The notes under the pieces were generated by a model. It was not told the origin of the DNA and did not search any database. It worked only from the letters and a program-made list of their open reading frames with translations. The position numbers were made by a program, and so were the translations under genes. Positions 20,273-30,515 of a DNA stretch of 64,000 bases are shown here, piece by piece (position 1 is the first letter of the stretch; each line of letters begins with the position of its first letter). The DNA comes from Dendrolimus kikuchii (Eukaryota > Arthropoda > Insecta > Lepidoptera > Lasiocampidae): NCBI GenBank assembly GCA_019925095.2, contig CM034407.1, positions 62,001 to 126,000 on the forward strand. The letters are read 5' to 3'.

Positions 20273-20902
20273 GCGGAATGCCGGGAACAACATAATAGTA
20301 ATGGGTCGGAAATCGAGCATCGTTGGTGAAAAACAGATTTAACAACTGGTGGTTATTAACGCATCAAAGGACCAGTCAACGATGTTCGACATACGACTCG
20401 GCTATTATGCGTGGTACCGGCATATCACGTCTAGCAGTAGTAAACAACGAGGTGGGGAAGTAGATAGTAGTGACCTCCGGAGTTTAAGGTGGAACCGGAA
20501 GCCTGCATAGGTATGCACAAAACACACTAACGAGCGAAACACGACAAGCACCAATACACAACATGCACTAAACATGACAGAAAGCACAAATACACTCACA
20601 ACACACTAAGCACAAACAAAACTAACAAAAATTAAACTGGCAACTTTTAATAAAAAAGTTGTCAGTTTGCAAAACACAAAACATACACAACGCACATATA
20701 AGTACACAAAACTAAAAAAAGAACACTAAAATTGGCATAAATACATTACAAAAAATAGTAACAAAAATATCACTTACCAGACTGCAGGCGCCCGGAACGC
20801 AGAGAAATCTGAAAATTAAAATTAATAGTAAAAGTTCATAGAATAAACAAGATATATGTTGACCAGTAATAGCCAAGGGTAAAACACACGTGTATAATAA
20901 AT

Positions 20903-20946
20903 GAACACTGTAGGAATATACTAAGGTATATTCTTTTAACAGCGTC
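20903..20946 (+). other. Conserved 3' palindromic stem-loop, element D
   Basis: GAACACTG/CAGCGTC arms around GAATATACTAAGGTATATTC. The inner arm differs from A-C but is still self-complementary. Confidence 0.5.
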
Positions 20947-21560
20947 CAAAGAAATGTAAAAATAATAATATATATACTAGTATTAATAAATAGAATATTG
21001 TAGAAAGCAGAAATAAGAAACCTACTGCAATGTTGTAAATTAAACTCTAAAATACATCAGCGCTCAGCGACATAACAACGCATAGAAATAAGATAGAATA
21101 AAAGTAATAATAGATAGCTACTTACGTAAATAACAAAATATATATATATACATATAGACAAATAGATAAAAATCAGATTAGGGAAAAACAGTAGAAGATA
21201 CAGTATTATATAAACTTAGTCATAATCCTAACAGAACTATAAAAAAAAACTAGAAATTACATTGTATAAAGTTAAATATATATAAACAAGGCAAACTATA
21301 TAATAATGTAAACTATTTGGCAATATTTTTCTTAAAAAAATAAATAAAGAAGTTATGCATACCTTACCATTCCTATCCCACACTCCACCCCCACTATTTC
21401 CTTCCTATTATACCCTGATCACACTTCCTAAACACACTTCCAACCTAGACCAACCACAACCAACCTATTCCCAAAGTGCAAAATTATTTGTGTTTATTAG
21501 AAAATAAGTAGCATTAAGACAGAAATTGTAGACCAATAAAGTGAAAACAAAAAGATAATA

Positions 21561-21584
21561 TGCGGACAATCTTGTTCGTCTGCG
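21561..21584 (+). other. 3'-terminal RNA hairpin, element D
   Basis: Stem TGCGGAC/GTCTGCG with loop AATCTTGTTC, 9 nt before the poly(A). The stem is fully changed relative to B/C while the loop ATCTTGTTC is kept. Confidence 0.6.
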
Positions 21585-21593
21585 GTTAAACTG

Positions 21594-21622
<29 letters not shown>

Positions 21623-21625
<3 letters not shown>

Positions 21626-21699
21626 AACCTAACCTAACCTAACCTAACCTAACCTAACCTAACCTAACCTAACCTAACCTAACCTAACCTAACCTAACC
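21623..21699 (+). repeat. Telomeric (CCTAA)n tract 4
   Basis: 77 bp, 15 units plus CC, uninterrupted. Confidence 0.97.
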
Positions 21700-22954
21700 A
21701 GTCTCGCTCCAGACGCGTCCGGAACCAGTCGATTTTCTAAGTGCTCCGTAGTTTTAAATCCAAAAAAATAGGTTTTTTGGACGCTAGACACCCGTGTGTT
21801 ATATCAAACTGTGCGCGTAAGCGAGGCGCATACGCCAGTGGTTTCAGACTGTTTGTGACACAAGTGACCGTGAAGATATTCACAAAAAACAAAAAACAAA
21901 ATCGGTTTTTCGGCCGGCGTTCGAGATTTCGATCGGGCCGAAGAAATTCTGTGAATAGGGTCAGGTAGGCCCTAAGGACCCGCAACATCCCTGCGAGTTT
22001 GCCTTCGAGCGCGTAAGAAACGGACGAGTTAGAACAGCGAGAAGGCGCGGCACGTGGTCACCACGTGGCATCAACTTGGCCAATTCTCGTCCGATCTTCG
22101 CGCTCAAGGTGTCAGAAGACGCGGAACGACGAGGCCAGCACGCAGACACATCGACAGCAGCCGTCCGAGTTATAACCAGTGAGTTATCCAATTTTTTCTG
22201 CGAAAACGCAAACTTGGAAACCAAGAAAAATAATTATAACTCGGGAAAACGATCGTGGACACCTAGTTTTTATTGCGCCATAAAAGAAGACATCAAAAGC
22301 CTTACGTTTCCACACTATCGGGGACTTCGCGCCGCTGATAGAAAATGAGATATAGCAGTTTTTCAAGAAAATGAAAAATTGCTAACTCACTCAATAAGCA
22401 ACCTAGAGGGAAGTACAACGCATCGTCCAGACGGCTACTCAACGGACATCTAATAACTGTAAGAAACAGATTTTTAGCTTTAATAGTTTCCAAAATTTTC
22501 TAATTAGTTCTTTTTAAGTTGCGAGTTTAATAAATAGTTCAATAGTAATTTCGCGTGGGTTTTAAAATTATTAGTAGGTGCGTCTCGCGGCGCTCTACAA
22601 GTACATATTTTTTCCAAAATTTTTCTTAATATAAAATTGTTCAGGGGACCAGAAAAACTAAAAATCTGTAAAATAGTCAATAGTTCATTTTAGTTTTAAG
22701 TTTTGTTTTATGTGTAATACGGGACTCGTAGAGACGGAAATCTAATAGGCTTTTGACATTTTTTCGAAATTTTTAGGCCAATATTAGAATTAATAGAATA
22801 AATTTTCTAGTTTTTTTACTTTTTTCTCTTTTGTCTTAGTTAAAAATTTAAAAATAGCGGTACTATTAGAAGCACAACAAGATTTCCGACCTACGGACCC
22901 CAAACTCGGGCTAATTCGGACCAGTAGTTCCTGAGCAATTGAGATTTTCTTTTT

Positions 22955-23680
22955 TCGGCCGCCATCTTGAAAAATTTTCAAACTCAATTTGCTCGGAAAC
23001 TATTGCGCGGAAAAAATCGGGGTTTTGATTTTAGACCTTAGGGGCATCAGCACCAACCGATCCGACCAAAAACCCAACACCGTTTTTCGGGTTGGATTTT
23101 AAAGGCTTGCGGACAAGAACTCCCCGGGGGCTCCCAGGAGAGCCCAAGCTCCGATATTTTCGCTCAAGAAGAGCCCGAGTTTTCGGACTTTAAAATTTCA
23201 CAGCCGCCATCTTGGATTTCTTCGAGTCCCAATATCTCGGGAACTATTGACCTCACAGGAGTGAGACTTTTTTAGGGGGCATCAGGGCAACTCGTACTAC
23301 ACGATAAGCCCTGAAAAACGATAAAAATTTTCGGAAAAATCCAAGTACGTGGCGACCTAGATCTAACTTGGGGAGTTCGTACGAGCCCAATCTTGGGTAA
23401 TTTTGACTTAAAAACCCCCAAGTTAGAGCTAGTCAAAGTTTGGTCGGCGGCCATATTGGAATTTTTGTTTCGCCCATATCTCGGGCCCTATTTATTTGAG
23501 GAAGACCGGGTTTCCTCTAGAGGAACCCTTGGGACTCCCTCTATCGATTGGACCCCCTCTGGACCCAATCGGAGTTGTAAGGTCGACCCCCCCATTTTCC
23601 TCCCCTATTCGATAGAGCTCGTGGAGGCGAGAGGAATAAGCCCAAACACAGTCCTCTAGCTGCAGTATTGAGTGAACAGT
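22955..23680 (+). repeat. Modular 5' region of element E with YY1/Pho-like motifs
   Basis: Modules at about 22958 (CGGCCGCCATCTTGAA), 23203 (CAGCCGCCATCTTGGA) and 23445 (CGGCGGCCATATTGGA), spaced about 245 and 240 bp. Confidence 0.55.
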
Positions 23681-24296
23681 GAAGGGTCGAAGTTTGAGAA
23701 GTTTTATTTCGGTAAAACTTCGGACACCACTGCTCCCTCAATAAGACAGATAGGTAGGTCGTGCTTGGGGTTAAACAACTCGGCTCGACGAGACCTATCT
23801 TCCTACACCCCCTCCACCCCCCTATCCCCACCCCTATTTTTCAACCTACCCTATTTCACTTACCTGTGTTCCTATTTCCCCGTTCTTGGTGTCTTCGGAT
23901 TCTCCGTGACGCGGCGGACTCGTCGGCACTGCTGGAACGCTCCCTGCTCCTCCCCCCTCCTCTCCATTGACCTGAAACAAAAATTAGATTAGAAATTGTA
24001 AATAAAAAATTATAGTAATAAGAAAGAACTTACCTTGACGCTGTAGTTGGCACGCCGACATTACCTGTAGAAAATAAGATAATATTAGTTATAGTTGACA
24101 GCAACATAGTTGCGTATTGTATTAATATTACTTTTGACTGTTGACTGGTTCAATATATTTTATTATATTCTTTATTTTTAGTAATTTGACCCTTCGATTC
24201 TGTGTTTTACGCGCTAATCGAATAAATTAGGACCCACACTAGTTATAGGACACATACTTTAGGACAGTAAACCACCCCTTTTGACGATCAAACAAG

Positions 24297-25814
24297 ATGT
24301 TCAGGACACCGGCAAAGCTGAAGCGGGCGGAAGCGGTGGCTTTCGAAGACGTAGAGTTTGAGGATAGCCCATCTTGTTCATCTGCTAGCCCGAGCCCAAT
24401 TACATCTAGGCCGGGACAAAAGAAAGGGGGGGTTTCACTTAAATTCTCCCCGCCTTCCAAGGTCGTCCAAGCAGTCGCTGGTCCCAGCAAGGAACCAGTA
24501 AATAAAACCTATACAAAGCGGACGCCACCGAAAGAAACTAAGAAAGTGGCAGTAAGGGGAAAGAGAGAGGACAGGATGCTGGAGGCCAGAGAATGCTTGG
24601 ACAAATTCAACGAACACTTGTCCAATTCGAGAAATCTCAAAACGGAGATTAAGCAGGGCGCATCGTACGCGGTGGGACGTATATACGTCCTGTTAACCCA
24701 CTGCAACAGGGAACTCGAAGAGGCAACAGAAGCCCTAGCGGCTAAGGTGGGGAAGGACCCGGGCGAACCTAAAAGAGAATACAAAGACGTGCAAACACAG
24801 GCAACGATGCAGGATCCTGTGCAGAGCAAGCTCCCTACGGATAGAGAAGATAGGGAAGAGCTCAACAGAAAATGGGAAATCCTCGCTGGACGCATGGAAG
24901 AGCACTCCAAACTCTTGAAACAAAACCTGGAAAGTACGAATAACCTGGAAAGGGTTATTCTAAAGCACAGGGAAAATGTAAGCGAGGAGTGCGAGCCGAG
25001 AAAGAGCTACGCGAGAGTAGTGTCCGAAGGGTCTGGGGCGAGGCCACAAACCTATAGGACATTACATTCAGTGGCGATAACCGCAGAGTCGGGCGACTGC
25101 ACGGCCGATGAGACCCTCAAAGGTATCAGAGTGGCGTTAAACGCCAAAGAAGGGGGGGTTGAGGTCGAGCGAGTCAGGAAGGCCAAGGACGGTAGGGTTA
25201 TCGTCAGCTGTAGGACAGTGGAGGAGCGCGAAAAGCTCAAGGCCAGGTTGAAGAGAGAAAGGGCGGACTTTGTGGCAGAGGACATCACCAACAAAAGACC
25301 TATGGTGATGATAACGGGTGTCCTCAAAGCGCATACGGACGACGACCTCCATAAAGCCCTCAGAAACCAGAACAAAGCGGTATTTGAGGGCCTTGGGGAG
25401 GAAGACGACCTTATGGAAATCGCGTATAAGATCCGAGGACGAAACCCGAACACGCACAGAGTAGTGTTCAAGGTGTCACCGGCCCTTTGGAAACGGCTCA
25501 CGGAAGTAGGTATGGTGAGGATCGACCTACAGAACCTGCACGTGACGGACAGGTCACCACTGACGCAGTGCACCATCTGCCTGGGCTTCGGGCACGGCAA
25601 AAAGCTATGCACGGAGACCCAGGTGATGTGTAGCCACTGCGGTGGCCCCCATACAAAAAAGGAGTGCGAAGAGTATGCGGTGGATGCGCCACCCAAATGT
25701 AAAAATTGTGTAAAGGAGAAAAGGGCAGAGGCAGGACACAACGCGTTCAGCGAGGCCTGCCCAGTAAGAAAAAGATGGGATGAGATAGTGCGCACAACCG
25801 TGGCCTACTGCTAA
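24297..25814 (+). CDS. Gag-like ORF1 protein of element E (505 aa)
   Basis: Near-twin of the element A protein. By eye the ORF1 differences from A are one in-frame 3-bp deletion (one Lys in the PSKKVV stretch), three synonymous changes and one Val-to-Glu change inside the second zinc knuckle spacer (KKVC to KKEC). All three zinc knuckles, the RRM-like blocks and the TVAYC end are intact. It follows the usual conserved start context. Function as for the other copies: RNA packaging and telomere targeting, inferred. Confidence 0.85.
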   Translation: MFRTPAKLKRAEAVAFEDVEFEDSPSCSSASPSPITSRPGQKKGGVSLKFSPPSKVVQAVAGPSKEPVNKTYTKRTPPKETKKVAVRGKREDRMLEARECLDKFNEHLSNSRNLKTEIKQGASYAVGRIYVLLTHCNRELEEATEALAAKVGKDPGEPKREYKDVQTQATMQDPVQSKLPTDREDREELNRKWEILAGRMEEHSKLLKQNLESTNNLERVILKHRENVSEECEPRKSYARVVSEGSGARPQTYRTLHSVAITAESGDCTADETLKGIRVALNAKEGGVEVERVRKAKDGRVIVSCRTVEEREKLKARLKRERADFVAEDITNKRPMVMITGVLKAHTDDDLHKALRNQNKAVFEGLGEEDDLMEIAYKIRGRNPNTHRVVFKVSPALWKRLTEVGMVRIDLQNLHVTDRSPLTQCTICLGFGHGKKLCTETQVMCSHCGGPHTKKECEEYAVDAPPKCKNCVKEKRAEAGHNAFSEACPVRKRWDEIVRTTVAYC

Positions 25815-26486
25815 AACGGCGACCGGCGACAACAAAATAGCAATGGACCGAAAGCCGTACCTCGTTGAAACAAATGTTCAACAAACGGTGACATGTCAGT
25901 AAGACTGAAACAGACAACGAGGGCGGCCAACGGCCCCACTATTTTGCGTGGAACCGGAAGCTGAATTTAGACAGTAGGTTGCTTCGTACGGGGAATCACA
26001 AGATGATTAGTGGTGACACAAAAGAGGTCGGGTACCTGCAACTGAGGTCACACATAGAACACAATAAATAACACAACATACAAATACACGTCGAGTAACA
26101 CACAACACAATAACACAACCCACACAAACCAAATTCACCAATCATAATGAGGAAAACACACAAGAAAACATAGACAACAAACATGCACACACGATGCAAC
26201 AAACTACTTTTAGTGTTAAAAGCAGTTGGTTCGAGTAACACCATATTCAAGCACAACACTAACACGCACTAGAAGACAGTTTGATACATGCAGATACAAA
26301 CATACATAAAAACACACACAAGAAACACACATAATATACACACAAAGAATAAAGAACACTTACCAGTTGCAGCCACCCGAAGGTAGTAGACAACCTGTAA
26401 CAAAGTAAAATATTAGCATATAAACAGGGGAATAAGTATATATGAACCAGTAACATAAGATAGTAATATAAAATTGTATAAAAAAT

Positions 26487-26530
26487 GAACACTGCAGATA
26501 TATACTTGAGTATATTTACTGTCAGCGTCA
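26487..26530 (+). other. Conserved 3' palindromic stem-loop, element E
   Basis: Identical to the element A structure at 3376-3419. Confidence 0.5.
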
Positions 26531-27112
26531 GAAATAGGCAATAAGTAGAATATATACAGTAAGTAAAAGAATAGATTAGAAACTACCTTAAGATAAAAGT
26601 TGTTAGCACGTAGAACATAAAATAGAAAATAAAACTACACTAGAAACATAGACATATAGCTACTAGAATAATTAAGACAGTAAGAGCAGAACTACATAAG
26701 CATAAGATTAGAACAAAATTGTAATAAACTGTATTAGTAAAATATTATTGTATAAAAAGATTGGCGTATAAAACCTGTAAAGAAAAATAAAATACACAAG
26801 AAATATGTAATTAGAAATTAAGCAACAAATGTACGTACAATAAGGTTAAATAAAGAAAATAGTACCAACCCCACCCAGCCTATCCCAACCTTGACCAACA
26901 ACCATCACCAACCTTACTCAATTCCCGCAACATTCCCAAACACCAATCACCAAACATCCTATAATACAAATACCTGGTACTTACCATACTAGCATCACCC
27001 AATCCATACAACCCGTGTAGTAGTGTTATGCATGTAATAAAGATAGTAGCTATGAGATGGGAAAAAACGGAAACCCATAAATAGTAAAAAATAAAAATAA
27101 AGAAAAGATAAG

Positions 27113-27135
27113 CTCCGTCATGTCCTAAGATGGAG
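27113..27135 (+). other. 3'-terminal RNA hairpin, element E
   Basis: Same hairpin as in element A (CTCCGTC/GATGGAG). Confidence 0.55.
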
Positions 27136-27147
27136 AGCCCGGGCGAC

Positions 27148-27175
<28 letters not shown>

Positions 27176-27178
<3 letters not shown>

Positions 27179-27252
27179 AACCTAACCTAACCTAACCTAA
27201 CCTAACCTAACCTAACCTAACCTAACCTAACCTAACCTAACCTAACCTAACC
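27176..27252 (+). repeat. Telomeric (CCTAA)n tract 5, boundary with non-telomeric DNA
   Basis: 77 bp of pure CCTAA (15 units plus CC), followed directly by non-telomeric sequence. It is the most internal telomeric tract in the window. Confidence 0.97.
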
Positions 27253-27257
27253 CAACC

Positions 27258-28150
27258 CTAAGCATGTTTGGTATCTCCCACATTTTGGTGTAGACAACCC
27301 TAATAAACAAAAATTGCGCTTAGTATTTGATGCGGCGGCAAAATGTAAAGGAATGAGTTTGAATGATTTTTTAATACAAGGTCCCGACCTACTTATTTCC
27401 TTATATGGCATAATGCTAAGATTCAGAGAAAGAAAAGTAGCCGTCACGGGTGACATTAAAGACATGTTTTTGAGAGTTAAAATACACAAGGAAGACAGAG
27501 ATGCATTTCGATTTTTATGGAAAGAAGCTGCAGATAAACCAGTAAAAGTTTTTACTATGAGTTCACTAATATTCGGAGCGAACTGTTCACCATTTATAGC
27601 TCAATTTGTAAAGAATAAAAATGCTACGAGATTTGCATCGATGTTTCCGGATGCAGTCAATGCTATATGGAAACAGCAATACATGGACGATTATATAGAT
27701 AGTTTTGATAATGAAGAAATTGCCATTAAACTTGTAAAGGACGTTACATACGTCCACCAACAAGCTGTCACCTTCAAGAACGGTCAACAATTATCATGGA
27801 AATTGAAGTATATTATGTTATATTTATTTACTAAATGGAAAGAGCGTATCGAAAATACTACTATACTAAACTGGTGCTTGGAAAACTCTTCATGTAGAAA
27901 TCTGATATGTGTCATGAGGTACAGAGGTAATTAGAAGTAGGAGATTAAATTATTGTTTGTTTGAATAATAGATATATAGCTAGCACCCCTAGAAATGTTT
28001 GGCCAAAGGGTCTTGTTCTGACAGCAGTAGCTGAGAAAAATGGTCGCACAAGAGTTGTCGATGTCAAAACGGAATATTGTGGCGATCAGCAGCGCGTGTG
28101 GCGCGGATTGACCTGAGGAGTGAGTGCTGTTCCAGCACTGGGGTGGGGAG
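27258..28150 (+). pseudogene. Bel-Pao LTR retrotransposon remnant (RT fragment, integrase tail, polypurine tract)
   Basis: Starting right after the telomeric repeats, an open frame reads through the Bel-Pao RT motifs LRLVFDAAAKCKG, SLNDFL, GPDLL, DIKDMFLRV and the catalytic box YMDDYIDSF, degenerating after about 27790 and stopping at 27934. At 27988-28116 a second piece matches the Bel-Pao integrase C-terminal signature PRNVWPKG...RVVDVKT and ends in a stop. Everything between RT and integrase tail is deleted. A purine-rich tract (ACTGGGGTGGGGAG) precedes a probable 3' LTR start at 28151. It is a broken retrotransposon, truncated on its left by the telomeric repeats. Confidence 0.8.
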
Positions 28151-29440
28151 TGTTGGCGACGGAGAAACTCCTTAAAAATTATACTCTTTGTTTCTTTTTT
28201 GAATTGTGAGATTGTCTGAAAAATATTGAAAAAATTCGAATATACGTTTTTGCTATCGAAAACTGTTTTAAGTTTATTCCGCCTCGTCCGCTATAATATT
28301 ATTATAAATTTCAGAGGTTTTAGATCGTTCGTTCGTTAGATCTATTTATATTTTGATAATATATATCCATTACTTAATGTGAAAACAACAATTATATTGA
28401 CCAAACAAATTTATATAAATACTTAAAATTAAATTGTCACTCCTTCATTAATCTGCTAAATGTGTCTATATTTTTACCAAGTATCGTAGCTAAGTTATCT
28501 TTACGAAGGTATAGAGCCTATACGTATTTGAATTTTTTGTATCTGGCAAAATTCCGAGTTTCCATAAACAATATGTTTACTTCGGGCGATAAATTCTCAG
28601 CGACATAGTTCCTATGTGGTGCACCAGGAATCCCAAGATGTCCTGAGTGTAAAGGACGATCGTTGTGACATTTATTGAAGCGATGTACGGCTGAAATGAC
28701 CGAGTCACGCTCGCGAGACGATTTCACACTTCGGGCTCTAGAAGAATCCGTATCGCTCTTCGCAACACGGCGACAGGCTTGAAACGTATATATTATGAAT
28801 AGATCCGAACTTTTTTTTTTTAAATATAGGTTAGAAGGTTTTTAGAAGGCCTTAGACATTGTGGTTTTTTTTTTTTTTTATAACCACCCAAAGTAAACAC
28901 AGACACTTTAATTTGATTTATATGTATGGATGTGAAATAACGGGCTGAAGCGTCGATTTATCTGCTTGCGCTGACTAAACAGTGGACAAGTCCCAGGGCC
29001 AAACACTCTCGCTGGTGGAATGTTCTTGCTATGGGGAAAGAAAGAAAGAAAAAACGTTTGTTTGGTCATCACACAACGAGACATATAGCAATGAATGAAT
29101 TGTACGGTGATATATACCAAAAAGTCTCGCAATGGTACCAAATAGGTGCAGTTCAGCATTTGCCAGGCAACAGGTGCCTGACGCTGGTTTTCAACTGCAC
29201 CCTGGGACGGACGGATGTCGCACTGTTATTTATATATATGCATATATATAGCATGAATAATATAAATTACATACATAGATATACATACAATTAATATAAA
29301 CATAATAACAATTAGTACACAGAAAATTAGAAACAAATATTGTGGGGATATGATATGATACTGCGGTTATGATGTGTATCGAGGAGCGCCCAGCGAAGTG
29401 GGCGTGGTCATGGCTCACCTAGTAATATAATATTTATTTT
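28151..29440. other. Probable degraded Bel-Pao 3' LTR and AT-rich non-coding sequence
   Basis: Begins TGTTGGCGACGG, a plausible LTR start after the polypurine tract. I could not place the LTR end. The rest is AT-rich with homopolymer runs (28810-28880) and no convincing coding, RNA or repeat structure. Confidence 0.3.
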
Positions 29441-29443
29441 CAG

Positions 29444-29501
29444 GAGGACAAGCTTCGCAGGGTGTTCGGAAGCATGAACGGAGCTAGCGTTCGCGACGAA
29501 G
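29444..29501 (+). CDS. Internal coding exon of an unidentified gene
   Basis: A 58-nt exon with a strong acceptor (TATTTATTTTCAG) and donor (G|GTAAGG). It encodes EDKLRRVFGSMNGASVRDE plus one base of the next codon. Its phase joins correctly to the terminal exon at 30007. I do not recognise the gene. Earlier exons must lie to the left in AT-rich sequence or be lost. Confidence 0.5.
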
Positions 29502-29614
29502 GTAAGGAGGCGAGTATGTTGCGTCACGTTTCATCCACCAATTTATTGATGTGCTCAAGACTATGATCAATGTATGAACGTGATGCTGTGTAAATACAGA
29601 TAGAAATATAATAT

Positions 29615-29852
29615 TGTTACAACCTACACGCCGACAAAAACAAATTCACACCTGTAAAAAAAACCACATTTAATTACCACATTTAGTACAAACTGATTCT
29701 AGGAAATTCAGTCACGTGGCCGAACGGACATATTGCATCTCTGCAGTATAAAGCAATCGCCCGATGGAGGGACGAGGCAGTCGAGCGATAAGTTATAATA
29801 AATTCTATAGTAATTTTAACGGCATTTTAATTCGAGTCTCGCGACTCGTAAC
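29615..29852 (+). mobile_element. Probable solo LTR (238 bp) in an intron
   Basis: TGTTAC...GTAAC inverted ends, flanked by AATAT on both sides (29610-29614, 29853-29857). It contains a TATAAA (about 29750) and poly(A)-signal-like AATAAA/ATAAAT sequences. It sits between the two exons of the unidentified plus-strand gene. Confidence 0.55.
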
Positions 29853-30006
29853 AATATTTATTAATGATTAGGATATTGGTGTGCACATTACGTAGACGAC
29901 AAGAGTTTTGTATATTATAGTCTAAGTTAAATTAAGAAAGTTATATACTACAAGAGAACAACCGTTTGCTACGCGCAACGCGTACCGGACTCATATTTTG
30001 AATGAG

Positions 30007-30515
30007 GTCGTATTGAAGACACATGCGTGACGCCGATAGGGCCGGATCGCGTGGAGGTGTACCGGTTCGAGCGCGGGTGCGGCGAATATCTGCGCACGGC
30101 GGGAGACGCGCGCGAGGCGGTGTGCTCGCGCGCGGCGCGTCGGCCCGCACGAGCGGCGCGCACCGCGCTCGCCGAGGTGCTGGCGCTGGCGGGGCTGCTG
30201 CTGCGCGCGCCGCTCGCCTCGCTGCTGCTCGTGCAGCGGTGCGCGCTGGAGGTGGCGCGCGACGCGATCGGAGGCTGCGTGCGCGACGTGTCCGATTACG
30301 CGCTCAAGCCCGCGCTCGCAGCGACGTTCAACGCGGCCGCACACCCTGCCCTGGTGTTCGCGGCGAACGCAGGGCACGCGCTGCGCGCCGCCACCGCTCC
30401 TTTCGTAGGGATGGCACTCGACGCGCTCGAGCCCCTCGTGCGCGTGCTCGGGGCCGTACGCCTGGTGGAGGTGCACGTGTACTCGCCCCCACCACCGCCT
30501 GCTCATCCGATATAA
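30007..30515 (+). CDS. Terminal coding exon of an unidentified gene
   Basis: GC-rich exon with strong G/C third-position bias in one frame only. The frame is open from 30006 with no ATG, so it is reached by splicing (acceptor AG at 30005-30006 or 30017-30018; both keep phase with the exon at 29444-29501). It encodes about 165 residues. After a PIGPDRVEVYRFERG segment, most of the remainder is Ala/Leu/Arg-rich helix with short hydrophobic stretches, ending in a VEVHVYSPPPPP tail. A poly(A) signal AATAAA lies at 30582. No family recognised. Confidence 0.55.

Larger units (their letters stand above)
15925..21368 (-). ncRNA. Candidate spliced antisense (TERRA-direction) transcript of element D
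   Basis: Minus-strand signals: donor GTAAGGT after 21368; exon 20808-20778 (31 nt, acceptor AATTTTAATTTTCAG, donor GTAAGTG); exon 18339-18297 (43 nt, acceptor TTTTTATTTTTCAG, donor GTAAGT); terminal acceptor TTCTAACTTCACAG before 15925. The donor at 18296 is followed by about 290 bp of further GGTAAG-like copies. Confidence 0.45.
15790..21622 (+). mobile_element. Telomeric gag-only retroelement D (complete)
   Basis: Complete and the most diverged element: 5' hairpin (15791-15803), modular 5' region, a splice-donor-like simple-sequence patch (about 18000-18296), ORF1 (18578-20272), 3' region (20273-21593) and poly(A) (21594-21622). No EN/RT ORF. It retains the terminal hairpin, the palindromic stem-loop and the antisense microexon, but lacks one of the two short antisense exons upstream of ORF1. 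Confidence 0.87.
23864..26985 (-). ncRNA. Candidate spliced antisense (TERRA-direction) transcript of element E
   Basis: Same exon set as A: donor after 26985; exons 26394-26364 (31 nt), 24064-24034 (31 nt) and 23971-23864 (108 nt), all with consensus splice sites. The conserved terminal acceptor near the 5' end is lost here: the plus strand reads CCAG where B-D read CCTG, near 21835. Confidence 0.5.
21700..27175 (+). mobile_element. Telomeric gag-only retroelement E (complete, innermost)
   Basis: Innermost, oldest-positioned element: 5' hairpin GTCT-CGCTCC-AGAC (21701-21714), modular 5' region, ORF1 (24297-25814), 3' region and a 28-nt poly(A) (27148-27175). From 23115 on it is nearly identical to element A, giving the likely full layout of A. 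The first 1.4 kb has diverged from B-D. No EN/RT ORF. Confidence 0.88.

Noticed and set aside
1..27252. Hidden ORF2 (EN/RT) within the telomeric elements, intact or fragmented
   Set aside because: I looked on both strands for RT and APE motifs (YADD-like, SDH, GDFN, QGSxL). None appears outside the unrelated LINEs beyond 27 kb.
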